From positions 124,001-188,000 of the forward strand of contig NZ_RQGQ01000016.1 of the NCBI RefSeq assembly GCF_004770265.1: a DNA stretch of 64,000 nt. Direction: 5' to 3'. Positions within the stretch are counted from its first letter, which is position 1, and every line of letters begins with the position of its first letter. Below the pieces are notes generated by a model. It searched no databases. It was not told the DNA's origin and saw nothing but the letters and a program-made list of their open reading frames with translations. Source of the DNA: Leptospira congkakensis (lineage in GTDB: Bacteria > Spirochaetota > Leptospiria > Leptospirales > Leptospiraceae). Of the stretch, positions 1 through 8,436 are shown one piece after another. The position numbers and the translations under genes are program-made.

Positions 1-1
1 T

Positions 2-286
2 TCTGAAATTTTAAATGATGCTGTTGGCCGTTTAACGGGTCTTATGTCGGCACTTGTTTCGGTTCAAACTCGTCATTCGGAACTGGATTGGCAATCTCTT
101 GCCATTGAAGATAAAAAACTATCGGATGTGATTGCCAGTTTGAACGAAACACTATCGAACATTGCTTCGGCAATGGAAAAAAATGATATTGTTTATGCAG
201 GTGATATTTTAGAATACGAACTTCCTGAGTTACTGGATGCGTTCATTCCTTTTCTCTCACTTGTTTTAGAAAGAGTTACAGTTTAG
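2..286 (+). CDS. C-terminal part of an unrecognised protein (truncated by window edge)
   Basis: The frame is open from base 2 to a TAG at 284-286, so this is the last 94 codons of a gene that starts outside the window; an internal ATG at 44 is probably not the start. The visible part is helical and acidic, with no membrane segment, and contains an YELPELLDAF stretch near the end. I do not recognise the family. Its stop overlaps by 4 bp the stop of the convergent small membrane gene. Confidence 0.6.
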   Translation, partial: SEILNDAVGRLTGLMSALVSVQTRHSELDWQSLAIEDKKLSDVIASLNETLSNIASAMEKNDIVYAGDILEYELPELLDAFIPFLSLVLERVTV

Positions 287-498
287 AGATTTGGTTCTTT
301 GGGGAATCGGACAGAAATCCGGTTCCCAAGTCCAAACAAAATTCCCACAAAAAACACCACCCCTCCCCAAATCAAATTTAGATTCCAACTTAGGGATTTT
401 TCATACATAGGATCAGACCAAGTCCAAACTCCGTAAAGAGATAAGATGAGTCCAAGGATCATAAACAGAATCGCTAGAATGGATGATAGAGAAATCAT
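283..498 (-). CDS. small two-helix membrane protein
   Basis: A 71-residue protein with two clear hydrophobic segments (about residues 4-26 and 39-57) joined by a short Trp-containing loop and ending in a basic tail. It probably sits in the inner membrane with both ends on the same side. No catalytic motif is visible and I do not recognise the family. It runs convergently into the gene at the left edge and divergently from the HAD gene to its right. The clean two-helix pattern supports a real gene, but at this length the call stays moderate. Confidence 0.6.
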   Translation of the reverse strand: MISLSSILAILFMILGLILSLYGVWTWSDPMYEKSLSWNLNLIWGGVVFFVGILFGLGNRISVRFPKEPNL

Positions 499-592
499 GG
501 CGAAACTTTAGCGGAAGTTTGTAAGAGATACAAGTAAATATTTATCAACCAAACCGTTGACAGAATGTTTGTCCCAAGTTTTCTTTTCGGAT

Positions 593-1393
593 ATGGCTTT
601 GTTTTTGGATTTGGACAATACCCTTTTGCCTTCGAAACCGGCATATGATTTTGCCATTGGCGAATGTGGGAAAGATTGGAAGGCGCGAAAGTTAGGTGGT
701 GACTTTTTTTCTTTGTATGAATTGACCAGGAAAAAAGTAAAAAACCAACTAATTTCTCATAGTTCCAATCGGCTGAGACTATTGTGTTTTAAATTGATGT
801 TGGATGAATTGAAAAAACATTCCATGGAAAATCATAAGACAAATGAATTAGAATCAAAGTCGGTAAACGATTTCCAAACGAAAGACATTGCCGATGTTTT
901 GTGGATGGAGGAAAGATACCACTTCCATTTTTTATCTTATTTGAAAGCGGAGGCAAAAAAAGAAATCTACCAAACCAAACTTTTTCCGAAACTTGTGGCC
1001 TTATCCAATAAAGTTCCCGTGTTTTTGACTACGAATGAAACTTTAAGAACCCAGCTCTTAAAAGTTTCTTCTTTTTTGCCAGATCATTTCCGTTTTACAC
1101 TCATCACTTCAGAAGAAGTGGGTTTTGAAAAACCAACAACTGAATTTTTTTCTTATGTATTGGAAGCTTCTGAGGAGAATCCAGAGGATTCTATTCTACT
1201 CGGTGATAACTGGGAGGATGATGTGCTCGGTGCGAACCGTCACGGAATTGCTAGCATCCATATTCCGAATATGTGGGGAGAGGGAGAAGTGAAGGAATAT
1301 CCTTCCGATACTCCGGCTCCGATTTGGACGGCGCCGAGTACAGTCACTGCTCTTGAATTTGCCGAGTTATGGTTTCTTAAGCGTAAGAAATAA
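593..1393 (+). CDS. HAD-superfamily hydrolase (subfamily IA-like phosphatase)
   Basis: A haloacid-dehalogenase-fold hydrolase, probably a soluble cytoplasmic phosphatase of unknown substrate. With the ATG at 593 the protein starts MALFLDLDNT, placing motif I (D6 and D8 of DxDxT) where the family has it. Motif II is the Thr in FLTTNE, motif III the Lys in GFEKPT, and motif IV the acidic LLGDNWEDD. The frame also has an upstream TTG at 557, adding 12 residues; neither start has a strong Shine-Dalgarno, and 593 was chosen because HAD proteins start just before motif I. The last 27 bp overlap the convergent methyltransferase gene. Confidence 0.85.
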   Translation: MALFLDLDNTLLPSKPAYDFAIGECGKDWKARKLGGDFFSLYELTRKKVKNQLISHSSNRLRLLCFKLMLDELKKHSMENHKTNELESKSVNDFQTKDIADVLWMEERYHFHFLSYLKAEAKKEIYQTKLFPKLVALSNKVPVFLTTNETLRTQLLKVSSFLPDHFRFTLITSEEVGFEKPTTEFFSYVLEASEENPEDSILLGDNWEDDVLGANRHGIASIHIPNMWGEGEVKEYPSDTPAPIWTAPSTVTALEFAELWFLKRKK

Positions 1394-2218
1394 AGTGTTA
1401 TTCCAGTTGATCGTTCCAAAACTTACAGTAAAGATTAGTTTTGTGAAATAATAATAAGCTAACTTTAAATAAACGGCAAGTTTACTTTTACTTCCTGATA
1501 CAGAAAGGATGGGCATAAGTACTTTGTATTTGGGATCCGTGAATCCACATTGTTTTCCGAGTTCTGCCAAAGTGTGCATCTTGTAATTGTTTACATGGTC
1601 TTTGGCTTCTAAGTAGTGAACCCCTTCTTGCATCCCTTTTAATTTTACCTTTAGATTTGCTTTGGTTAGTTGGATGGGAAAATTCGGAGTTTGTAAAAAA
1701 AGAATCCCACCGGGTTTTAGTAGTCCGTGTAAGTAAGTGAGTAGGGAATGAGGTTTCGGAATGTGTTCGATCACATCCCATAAAGTGATGATATCAAAAC
1801 TTTCTTTTGGTAGTTTGGAATCTTGGACAAGACCTGCATAAACTGTTTTCATTCCATTTTGTTCGTTGGCAAATTTGACAGCCTGTTTGGAAATTTCATA
1901 CCCCACAGCCGACCAACCTGTTTTTTTCGTAAGCACAGCTTTCACAAAAAATCCAAGCCCACAACCGACATCCAGAAGGTTTCCTTTTTCCTGTTTTAAG
2001 TATGTAGAAATAAAATCAGAATATACCGCTCGGTGAGCATCGTCCCACCATTTTAAATCATAAGTTTGTTCTGCCCCGTCCCAATAACCTTCGTAATGTT
2101 CTTCTTGTTCATAAGAGGAATATACATGTCCACAGCTTTTACATTCTAAAATTGGGGTTCCATTTTCATTGAATACGGTTTTGGACTCGGAAGATTGGCA
2201 AAGGATACAAGATTTCAT
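1367..2218 (-). CDS. class I SAM-dependent methyltransferase with N-terminal zinc-ribbon
   Basis: A 283-residue methyltransferase. The N-terminus has two CxxC pairs (CILC and CKSC, residues 4-30) that look like a zinc ribbon, then a Rossmann methyltransferase domain with motif I LLDVGCGLGFF and a following acidic YEIS for SAM binding, and the WDVIEHIP and LLKPGG motifs typical of the Methyltransf_11/23 group. Zinc-ribbon plus methyltransferase is common in enzymes acting on sugars or small metabolites of surface polysaccharides, but the substrate cannot be read from sequence. It stands alone on the minus strand and overlaps the 3' end of the HAD gene. Confidence 0.85.
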   Translation of the reverse strand: MKSCILCQSSESKTVFNENGTPILECKSCGHVYSSYEQEEHYEGYWDGAEQTYDLKWWDDAHRAVYSDFISTYLKQEKGNLLDVGCGLGFFVKAVLTKKTGWSAVGYEISKQAVKFANEQNGMKTVYAGLVQDSKLPKESFDIITLWDVIEHIPKPHSLLTYLHGLLKPGGILFLQTPNFPIQLTKANLKVKLKGMQEGVHYLEAKDHVNNYKMHTLAELGKQCGFTDPKYKVLMPILSVSGSKSKLAVYLKLAYYYFTKLIFTVSFGTINWNNTLFLTLKKP

Positions 2219-2328
2219 GGTCTATGAGTCAGTCTAATCCATGAGAACAAGGGTCAAACCAAAAACCTTGATCCGACTTGCCAACATCCATGGCAAAAAA
2301 AACATGGGGTGAGATAAGAGAGGAACTG

Positions 2329-3171
2329 ATGAAAATTAACTTCACCAAAATGGAAGGAATTGGAAATGACTACGTGTATATCGATGCTACTAAAAACGAT
2401 ATTCGCCTGAGTCCTGAACAAATCCAAAAATTATCCGACCGCAATTTTGGAATTGGTGGAGATGGGGTGATTTTTATCCGTAATTCGAATACCGGTGAAT
2501 TCCAAATGGACATGTACAACTCTGATGGAAGTTCTTCAGAGATGTGCGGGAATGGAGTCCGTTGTGTGGGAAAATTTGTTTTTGACCACGGCCTTACTAA
2601 AAACCAAAAACCAACCATTGAAACTGGAAAGGGAGTCCTCACCCTCGACTTAAAAACTGGAAACAATGGCAAAGTAGAAATGGTGACTGTGGATATGGGA
2701 GACCCCATCCTCAAACCATCCCTTGTTCCTATCGTATGGAAAGGGGACGAACCAGTCATCAACCAAGTGATTGAAGTCCAAGGTAAACAATATCATTTTA
2801 CGGCTGTTAGTATGGGAAATCCACATTGTGTAATTTATGTGGATGATGCCGATGCCTTCCCGGTTCGGGAAATTGGGCCACTCATTGAAAACCATCCATT
2901 ATTTCCAAGAAGGGTAAATGTGGAATTTGTATCCGTTCGTGGAAAAGACCATCTTTACCAAAGGACTTGGGAACGAGGAACAGGAGAAACTTTAGCTTGT
3001 GGAACTGGTGCTTGTGCCGTGACTGTCGCCTCAATATTAAATGGAAAAACGGGACGGTCTGTGCAGATTGATCTACGCGGCGGAACTCTCCATGTCGAAT
3101 GGAAAGAAAATGGATCTGTGATGATGACAGGACCTGCGAAGGAAGTGTTTTCTGGAGAGGTAGAAGTTTAG
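2329..3171 (+). CDS. dapF: diaminopimelate epimerase
   Basis: Converts LL-diaminopimelate to the meso form, the direct precursor of lysine and of the peptidoglycan cross-link. Both catalytic cysteines are present: C73 in MCGNGVRC and C224 in LACGTGAC, within the usual duplicated fold; the N-terminal [15 protein letters not shown] is typical of the family. The ATG at 2329 was chosen because it is preceded by AGAGAGG at a good distance and gives a normal start and a 280-residue length; in-frame TTG 2278 and ATG 2290 would add an unconserved extension. It is a single gene here, not in a lysine operon. Confidence 0.95.
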   Translation: MKINFTKMEGIGNDYVYIDATKNDIRLSPEQIQKLSDRNFGIGGDGVIFIRNSNTGEFQMDMYNSDGSSSEMCGNGVRCVGKFVFDHGLTKNQKPTIETGKGVLTLDLKTGNNGKVEMVTVDMGDPILKPSLVPIVWKGDEPVINQVIEVQGKQYHFTAVSMGNPHCVIYVDDADAFPVREIGPLIENHPLFPRRVNVEFVSVRGKDHLYQRTWERGTGETLACGTGACAVTVASILNGKTGRSVQIDLRGGTLHVEWKENGSVMMTGPAKEVFSGEVEV

Positions 3172-3239
3172 ATAGAAAGAGAGACTTTGCTGTAATCCAT
3201 CGGACCAAAAGTCTGTGGATCCTTTTTTGACCAAACAAA

Positions 3240-3273
3240 GACTGTCCGATTTAAGTTTTAATTTCGGGCAGTC
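3240..3273. terminator. hairpin between convergent dapF and acyltransferase genes
   Basis: Arms GACTGTCCGA and TCGGGCAGTC pair over 10 bp with one G-T wobble around a 14-nt AT-rich loop. It lies between two genes ending towards each other and so could end transcription from both sides. There is no clear T-tract directly after it on the plus strand. Confidence 0.45.
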
Positions 3274-3287
3274 GAACCGACAGTAGA

Positions 3288-4010
3288 TTACTTTTTTAAA
3301 TAATCTACTTTTTGTAATTCACCCATTCTGCGTTTGGTTTCGTTGGAAACCTCCACCATACCCTTGTCAAGCGGTAGGTGGGCGTAGTTCTCGTATTTGA
3401 TCACTTCTCCGAAAACTACATTGATTTTTTTGTAAACCACTCTGCGTTTGATATCACAAACTTCTTTGGGCATTCCCATAAAGGCACGTACCAATGGTGG
3501 GATAGGATAATCCGTAACCGTTTCTTCGTCTGGAATGATGACAGTGGGTAAGATATCCACTTTGTTTCGAAGGCTAAAGGCAGCAAATCCAGAATGAAAG
3601 TTGGCAAGTGGGGCAGAAAAATCGTTTTGCACCATGTAGTCATGGCCTTCTGGAAAGATTCCAAGCACGTCTCCGTTTTTGAAGACTTGTTGTACCTTTT
3701 TGATACTGGCCATGGAGATATTGCCATCGATGGCCATAGGAATGGTTCCCGTTTTTTCTACTAAGTCTTTGAAAAGGGGAATGCGAGTGGTATACTCCGC
3801 AGCGATCCAGGAAATAAACCGGGGAAACACGGAACCAATCACAAACGGATCCATATCACTTCTATGATTACAAGTGAGGATGAGTTTGCCATTGGGTACA
3901 ATGTTGTGGTAACCGTAGACAGTTGTGTTTACCGCCAAATTAAAGAACGGAGTGACAAACTTTTTGATGTTCTCAACATTCTTTTTGATTTGGTCTACGG
4001 TGTTTTCCAT
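3288..4010 (-). CDS. PlsC-like 1-acyl-glycerol-phosphate acyltransferase
   Basis: A glycerophospholipid acyltransferase of the PlsC/LPLAT fold, expected at the inner face of the cytoplasmic membrane. The HX4D catalytic motif is H49-D54 (NHRSDMD), and the FPEG substrate-binding motif follows about 70 residues later. The length (240 residues) fits the family; only weak hydrophobic segments are present. The start has a clear GGAG Shine-Dalgarno. It begins 1 bp after the stop of the upstream membrane protein, so the two are probably co-transcribed. The exact acyl acceptor is not certain; other LPLAT members act on lysolipids other than lysophosphatidate. Confidence 0.88.
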   Translation of the reverse strand: MENTVDQIKKNVENIKKFVTPFFNLAVNTTVYGYHNIVPNGKLILTCNHRSDMDPFVIGSVFPRFISWIAAEYTTRIPLFKDLVEKTGTIPMAIDGNISMASIKKVQQVFKNGDVLGIFPEGHDYMVQNDFSAPLANFHSGFAAFSLRNKVDILPTVIIPDEETVTDYPIPPLVRAFMGMPKEVCDIKRRVVYKKINVVFGEVIKYENYAHLPLDKGMVEVSNETKRRMGELQKVDYLKK

Positions 4011-4011
4011 T

Positions 4012-4488
4012 TCATTCTCCTAAGATCTTTTGCCACCAAGATTTGGCGGATGGGTCTGAAGTCTGAATGCGTGGTTCGTTTTCCATCCCATTGCCTCCAT
4101 TGGACTCTCTGGGATCATTTACCATCGAGTTTTCTCTACGCTTTTTTCCTAAATGCGGGCTTGGTACGGTTCTTTTTATCTCTTCCAGCTCTTTTTGGGC
4201 AGATACATTCGTTTTTAAAAATGCACGGATCTCATCCCATTGGGGATCAAAATCATTTCCGTACATGGCATAATTCATAAGATCAATACGATCAAAATCG
4301 GGCATGATCAAGATTGAAAGTGATGCCCCAACAAATTCAATCCAATTTTTATTTGGGCACTCCAGAATGGGGGAGGGCAGTTCCGAAAATAATAAAGTGA
4401 GAGATAGAATCGAGTCCAAGAGACATAAGATCAAAAAAACAAACCAGAACACATCCTTATTGCCCCCGAATGTTGTACGTTTTCCCAT
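4012..4488 (-). CDS. membrane-anchored protein of unknown function, upstream of the acyltransferase
   Basis: A 158-residue protein with one strong N-terminal membrane helix (about residues 13-36) and a second weaker hydrophobic patch near 52-62, followed by a charged, Asn/Ser/Glu-rich and probably disordered tail. No recognised domain. It abuts the acyltransferase gene, suggesting an envelope-lipid context. Confidence 0.55.
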   Translation of the reverse strand: MGKRTTFGGNKDVFWFVFLILCLLDSILSLTLLFSELPSPILECPNKNWIEFVGASLSILIMPDFDRIDLMNYAMYGNDFDPQWDEIRAFLKTNVSAQKELEEIKRTVPSPHLGKKRRENSMVNDPRESNGGNGMENEPRIQTSDPSAKSWWQKILGE

Positions 4489-4566
4489 ACTCCCGAATAA
4501 GGAGAAAATTTTCCATCTTTGCGAAGATTTGTTTTGCGAACCGAGTGACGAGAGAGAAGCATAGAA

Positions 4567-5052
4567 ATGATGGCAAAACGAATCATCCTTTTATCTGCAT
4601 TTTTCCTTTTCTTTCAAAACTCTATGTGTTTGAAACTTTGGACTGTTTCTTCGAAATACCGAACGACAGAAGACTCTAGAGACCATAAAACCTATCAAAA
4701 AACTCGAAGCTTTCTAAAAGCAAAACAATGGTTGGAATATAAATTAGATCCAGAGTTGTCCAAAGTTGAATTTGAAAACCAAGAAACGGGTGACCTTCGA
4801 GGGATTGGGCTGATTAAATGTTACGTTCCCTATGGAATTGGGGAAGTGGATGCCAATGAACATGAATTCGAATACGTGATCAAAATTCGAGATGGTCATG
4901 CTGACTTCCAAGTGAATAAAATCTTTTCCTTTATTCGAGATCCTAACGATATCATTTTGAATTATGGGCCGAAAAACGAAAAGGTTGCAAAAATTACAAT
5001 CAGGTCTTGTTTCAGACCTCTGATGGATGATTTTTTTGAATTTATCAAATAA
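4567..5052 (+). CDS. exported DUF4468-like protein
   Basis: A 161-residue protein with an N-terminal hydrophobic signal (about residues 4-20) ending at a Cys in NSMC, so it may be a lipoprotein with a loose spirochaete lipobox. The mature part has the pattern AKQWLEYKLDPELSKVEF followed by a Gly-containing strand turn and a beta-rich region, which resembles DUF4468 (a TBP-like fold found in exported proteins). Its function is unknown. The call of the family is by eye and moderate. The gene is flanked by oppositely oriented genes and ends in a bidirectional hairpin. Confidence 0.6.
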   Translation: MMAKRIILLSAFFLFFQNSMCLKLWTVSSKYRTTEDSRDHKTYQKTRSFLKAKQWLEYKLDPELSKVEFENQETGDLRGIGLIKCYVPYGIGEVDANEHEFEYVIKIRDGHADFQVNKIFSFIRDPNDIILNYGPKNEKVAKITIRSCFRPLMDDFFEFIK

Positions 5053-5057
5053 GAAAA

Positions 5058-5077
5058 ATTAATCGAAAAAGATTAAT
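5058..5077. terminator. bidirectional hairpin between convergent genes
   Basis: Perfect 7-bp arms ATTAATC and GATTAAT around a GAAAAA loop. It sits just after the stop of the DUF4468-like gene and covers the stop of the minus-strand lipoprotein gene. Confidence 0.45.
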
Positions 5078-5345
5078 AACCGAGCGGGTTTCCTACAGTG
5101 GAACCCGTGGAACCGTAAGTATTTGTTCCTGTAGCTCTGTCTGTGAGTCCGTAGTGGTTTAAATTGTTCGAACCATTGTTAGTGGATGAGTTGGATGAAG
5201 AACCGGAAGAATCAGAAGAAGAATACCCACCTTGAGTCCCATCACCTTCTAAAAGATCCAAAATGTCTTGGGGACTGACCAACTTGACCTCGTTACACGA
5301 AACAAAGAAGGAACTGAAAACTAAGATACCAAGGATAAATTTCAT
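5073..5345 (-). CDS. small Ser/Asn/Gly-rich lipoprotein
   Basis: Starting at the ATG at 5345 the protein is a short lipoprotein: a basic-hydrophobic signal, a lipobox FVSC at about residue 17, a short charged segment and a low-complexity Ser/Asn/Gly/Thr tail. An in-frame ATG at 5387 lies next to the stop of the cyclase gene and has its own AGGGG, but it would put a charged 14-residue extension before the signal peptide, so 5345 (preceded by GGAA) was preferred. It follows the cyclase gene closely and is probably co-transcribed with it. Its function is unknown. Confidence 0.6.
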   Translation of the reverse strand: MKFILGILVFSSFFVSCNEVKLVSPQDILDLLEGDGTQGGYSSSDSSGSSSNSSTNNGSNNLNHYGLTDRATGTNTYGSTGSTVGNPLGY

Positions 5346-5388
5346 TCCGTTTCCATTTTGGAGTATTTTTGGATCTGGTTCAACCATT

Positions 5389-6957
5389 TTATTCCCCTAA
5401 AGAATAGGAATAAATGACTTCTTTGGTTTCTCTTCCTTTCAATTCATATTCTCCTTCGGATTGGAGTTTGGATCTGATTGTTTCTGGTAAAAGAACCGAT
5501 GTGTTTTCAGTGAGAAGTAGGTTTTTCTTTAGCCCTTTACAGAGTCCTTCCACACGTGAAGCTGTGTTGACTGTATCGCCAATGACTGTAAATTCCATCC
5601 GGTTTGCAGAACCAATATTTCCGACAAGTAAACTACCTGTATGAATTCCAATTCCCATCTTTAGCTCGGTAAGTCCTTCTGATAAAAACTGAGCATTGAG
5701 GGAATCTAGGTTTTTTTGCATTTGGAGAGCCGTTGCAAACGCACGTTCGGCGTGGTCTGTCATAGGCATAGGAGTACCAAATACAGCAAGGATGGCATCA
5801 CCAATGAATTTGTTGATAAACCCACCATGCATTTCAATTGCATTACTCATTTCTTGGAAATAACGGTTCAAGATGTATAATACTTCTTCTGGTTTTCTTT
5901 TTTCTGAAAGTTTTGTGAAATCTCTTAGGTCAGAAAATAAAATTGAAGCATCAACAACCTTTCCACCTAGACTATGTTCATTGGATAGTAAATAATCCCT
6001 GACTCTTGGATCCACAATTCGTCCAAAGGTATCTTTGATTCTTTCTCTTTCGGCAAGACCTTCTGCCATTTCATTTACAGCATCACCAAGTAAACCTAAT
6101 TCATCTGAACTAAATATTTTTACACGAGTATCAAACTTTTGTTCTTTGATGAGTTGAGTTGCTTTTTCAATTTGGTTGAGTGGATGTTGTAAACTAGATG
6201 CAAAGGACATCGCAAAAGCAAATGAGAAAAATAACATGATGGCAATGACTTCAAATAGAACATCATTGTGAACCAGTTCATGAAGATTAAAAATGTTTTG
6301 GCCAGTTCGAAGTAAAATCCCAAAGATGAGGAGGACAATTGGAAAAAGTGTAGATGCAGCCCAAAAGATAAATTGTTTTGTGACGATGGAAAATTGTTTT
6401 CCATGAGCATACTTCCCTAGACCCCCTTCAGGGAATACACAAGGAATGATCAGAAGTTTGTTTAAATAAGTAGTTGTGGCATAAGAAAAAGCAAAAGCAA
6501 ATAAACCCCAGAATCCAAATAGGATAGAAACAGTAACAATGCTTTGGTGAGGAGCCTCTGGGAAAAGTGCATCGATACGACAAACACTTAAAAAATTAGA
6601 AATTTCCCAACCAATAAATCCTAACAAACTAATCGTAAGTGGGGAGTGAACAATTCGGTGACGAGCTCTTTCCTCAGATATAAAGTTACAATCGTTAGTG
6701 GAAAAAAGAAACTTAGCAATCGGGAGACTGTAAACAAACAAAATAAGGGTGATAATGGGAAAGGGAGCCCAAGTGAAAATAGATAAGGTTAAGTCTTTTG
6801 TGACTTGTGTGGCTTCGAATAAAGCGAGGAACTTACTTGGTAAAAATGCCGAAGCAGTATAGTTCGCAAAAATCAATGTGAACAAACAAGCACAGAATGG
6901 AACAATGAAGTAAATTAATAAAAAAGCAATGAATTGAACTCTGCGGCCTGGTTTCAT
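5389..6957 (-). CDS. membrane-bound class III adenylate/guanylate cyclase with HAMP
   Basis: Makes cAMP (or cGMP) from the nucleotide triphosphate. The N-terminal half has about six membrane helices, followed by a HAMP linker (around residues 260-310) and a class III catalytic domain (about 325-510). The catalytic set is complete: metal-binding Asp in LFSDLRDF and in FIGDAILA, the substrate-specifying Lys in INKFIGD and Asp in VIGDTVN, and the transition-state Asn and Arg in NTASRVE. Lys/Asp favour ATP. The membrane part is not a known ligand-binding domain, so the signal is unknown. The small lipoprotein gene follows directly. Confidence 0.9.
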   Translation of the reverse strand: MKPGRRVQFIAFLLIYFIVPFCACLFTLIFANYTASAFLPSKFLALFEATQVTKDLTLSIFTWAPFPIITLILFVYSLPIAKFLFSTNDCNFISEERARHRIVHSPLTISLLGFIGWEISNFLSVCRIDALFPEAPHQSIVTVSILFGFWGLFAFAFSYATTTYLNKLLIIPCVFPEGGLGKYAHGKQFSIVTKQFIFWAASTLFPIVLLIFGILLRTGQNIFNLHELVHNDVLFEVIAIMLFFSFAFAMSFASSLQHPLNQIEKATQLIKEQKFDTRVKIFSSDELGLLGDAVNEMAEGLAERERIKDTFGRIVDPRVRDYLLSNEHSLGGKVVDASILFSDLRDFTKLSEKRKPEEVLYILNRYFQEMSNAIEMHGGFINKFIGDAILAVFGTPMPMTDHAERAFATALQMQKNLDSLNAQFLSEGLTELKMGIGIHTGSLLVGNIGSANRMEFTVIGDTVNTASRVEGLCKGLKKNLLLTENTSVLLPETIRSKLQSEGEYELKGRETKEVIYSYSLGE

Positions 6958-6972
6958 ATAAATAATTCTTCC

Positions 6973-8370
6973 TTAGAGATTGGATCTCTTTGTGTTTCGT
7001 TTCAATAAGATTCTTTGGATTTTGATATGTTTTTGATCGGTTAAGGGAAAAAATAGAAAGAGGAAAGATCCTAAGATAAAAAAGAATCCAACACCTGGAC
7101 CAAAAATCATGGCAAGACGAAATCCCACCTCAGGAGATTGTGTTGGTGCACCATTCTGAAATCCAATACTATCCAATAAAAAACCAGTGATGGCAATCCC
7201 AAAGGCTTGGGAAAATTTAACACCCATCTTCCAAATTCCAAAATACAAACCTTCTCGTTTTTCACCAGTTTTGAATTCATCGTAGTCCACAACATCTGTC
7301 AGGATAGAATCCATAATGAGAATGGAACCGGCACAGATCCCACCTACAAAAGCAGCGATGAGAGGAGGTCGAAGTTCCCCATAAGGGAAAAGCGGATAGA
7401 CAATCACAGTCAGAACACCAAGCCCAAAAACGCCGAGAAAGGCTGGAATTTTTTTGCCAATTTTTTTAGCGATCCAAACCCAAAATCCAATCGAAAGGAG
7501 AAGGACTAAAAAAAACGGTAAGAGGATGTTGATGACAACAAGTGATTCTTTAAGACCTAACCTGTATTCGTAGTAGTAAAGTGCAATGCTCGAATTGAAT
7601 GTCCTTCCTATCGTTGCAATGATAAAAGCGAAAAGTAGAATAAGGAACATTTTGTTTTTTAATACGGATGTAAATGAAGTTACAAAAGAGATTTTATGTT
7701 CTGATTTAGGACTAGATATATCTTTTCCTTTGGTTACCAAAAAGGTGATGATGGATGATCCTAAAATGACTAAGGAAACAATTTCACCTGCCACAGTGCG
7801 AGAAGTGATGATATTGTTTTTTGCGGATTCATCACCTAAGGATTGCAATATGGCTGCGGGAACTATCATTCCAACGAGCATTCCTATATTACTAAAAAAT
7901 AACCTCCATCCAAAAATGGACGTCCTTTCGTTACGTTCAAAACTAAGTTCTCCTCCGAGTGCAATGTGAGGAACAGAGATGATGGTCATGGCTGTGTTTA
8001 CAAAAAGATAAACAGACAAGAGATAAGAAAATTTGCCCAGTTGGGTAGTTAGGTGTGGAGGTGAGAACAGGAGTAAAACAGCTAAAGAAAGTAAAACCCC
8101 ACCAAGGAGAATGTATGGCCTTCTTCGTCCCCATTTTGTATGGGTGTGGTCGGAGATTCTTCCCATAAGAGGATCGCTCACCGCATCCCAAATCACGGAG
8201 ATGGAAAGGGCAATCCCTGCTAAACTTGAGTTCAATCCAACGATTTCGGTATAGTATTTGAGTAAGTAAATTTGATTGAATAGTTGAACGGCTGTTATGC
8301 CGGTTTCTGCGAATCCATATCCCATTTTTATGGGCAGTTTTAATTTTGTTTGGTTCATTCGCTGACTCAT
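6973..8370 (-). CDS. MFS transporter of the GPH/MelB family
   Basis: A 465-residue, 12-helix inner-membrane transporter. The N-terminus KMGYGFAETGITAVQLF and the WDAVSDPLMGRISD motif after the second helix are those of the glycoside-pentoside-hexuronide:cation symporters (MelB group), whose members usually take up sugars with Na+ or H+. The substrate cannot be assigned; many family members in non-sugar users have other roles. It lies 15 bp upstream of the cyclase gene on the same strand, so the two may share a transcript. Confidence 0.87.
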   Translation of the reverse strand: MSQRMNQTKLKLPIKMGYGFAETGITAVQLFNQIYLLKYYTEIVGLNSSLAGIALSISVIWDAVSDPLMGRISDHTHTKWGRRRPYILLGGVLLSLAVLLLFSPPHLTTQLGKFSYLLSVYLFVNTAMTIISVPHIALGGELSFERNERTSIFGWRLFFSNIGMLVGMIVPAAILQSLGDESAKNNIITSRTVAGEIVSLVILGSSIITFLVTKGKDISSPKSEHKISFVTSFTSVLKNKMFLILLFAFIIATIGRTFNSSIALYYYEYRLGLKESLVVINILLPFFLVLLLSIGFWVWIAKKIGKKIPAFLGVFGLGVLTVIVYPLFPYGELRPPLIAAFVGGICAGSILIMDSILTDVVDYDEFKTGEKREGLYFGIWKMGVKFSQAFGIAITGFLLDSIGFQNGAPTQSPEVGFRLAMIFGPGVGFFFILGSFLFLFFPLTDQKHIKIQRILLKRNTKRSNL

Positions 8371-8436
8371 GTATTGGACGGTGGGAAGTATGAATCTGGA
8401 ATCAGAAATTTACGTTCTAAATAAAATCAAATTAAG

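Noticed and set aside
3283..3308. Perfect 8-bp inverted repeat GTAGATTA/TAATCTAC at the acyltransferase stop
   Set aside because: Mostly inside the coding end and without a T-tract; kept out as a separate terminator because the hairpin at 3240-3273 explains the region better.
3864..4280. Plus-strand frame opposite the acyltransferase and its upstream gene
   Set aside because: Antisense to two better-supported coding frames, with no motif of its own.
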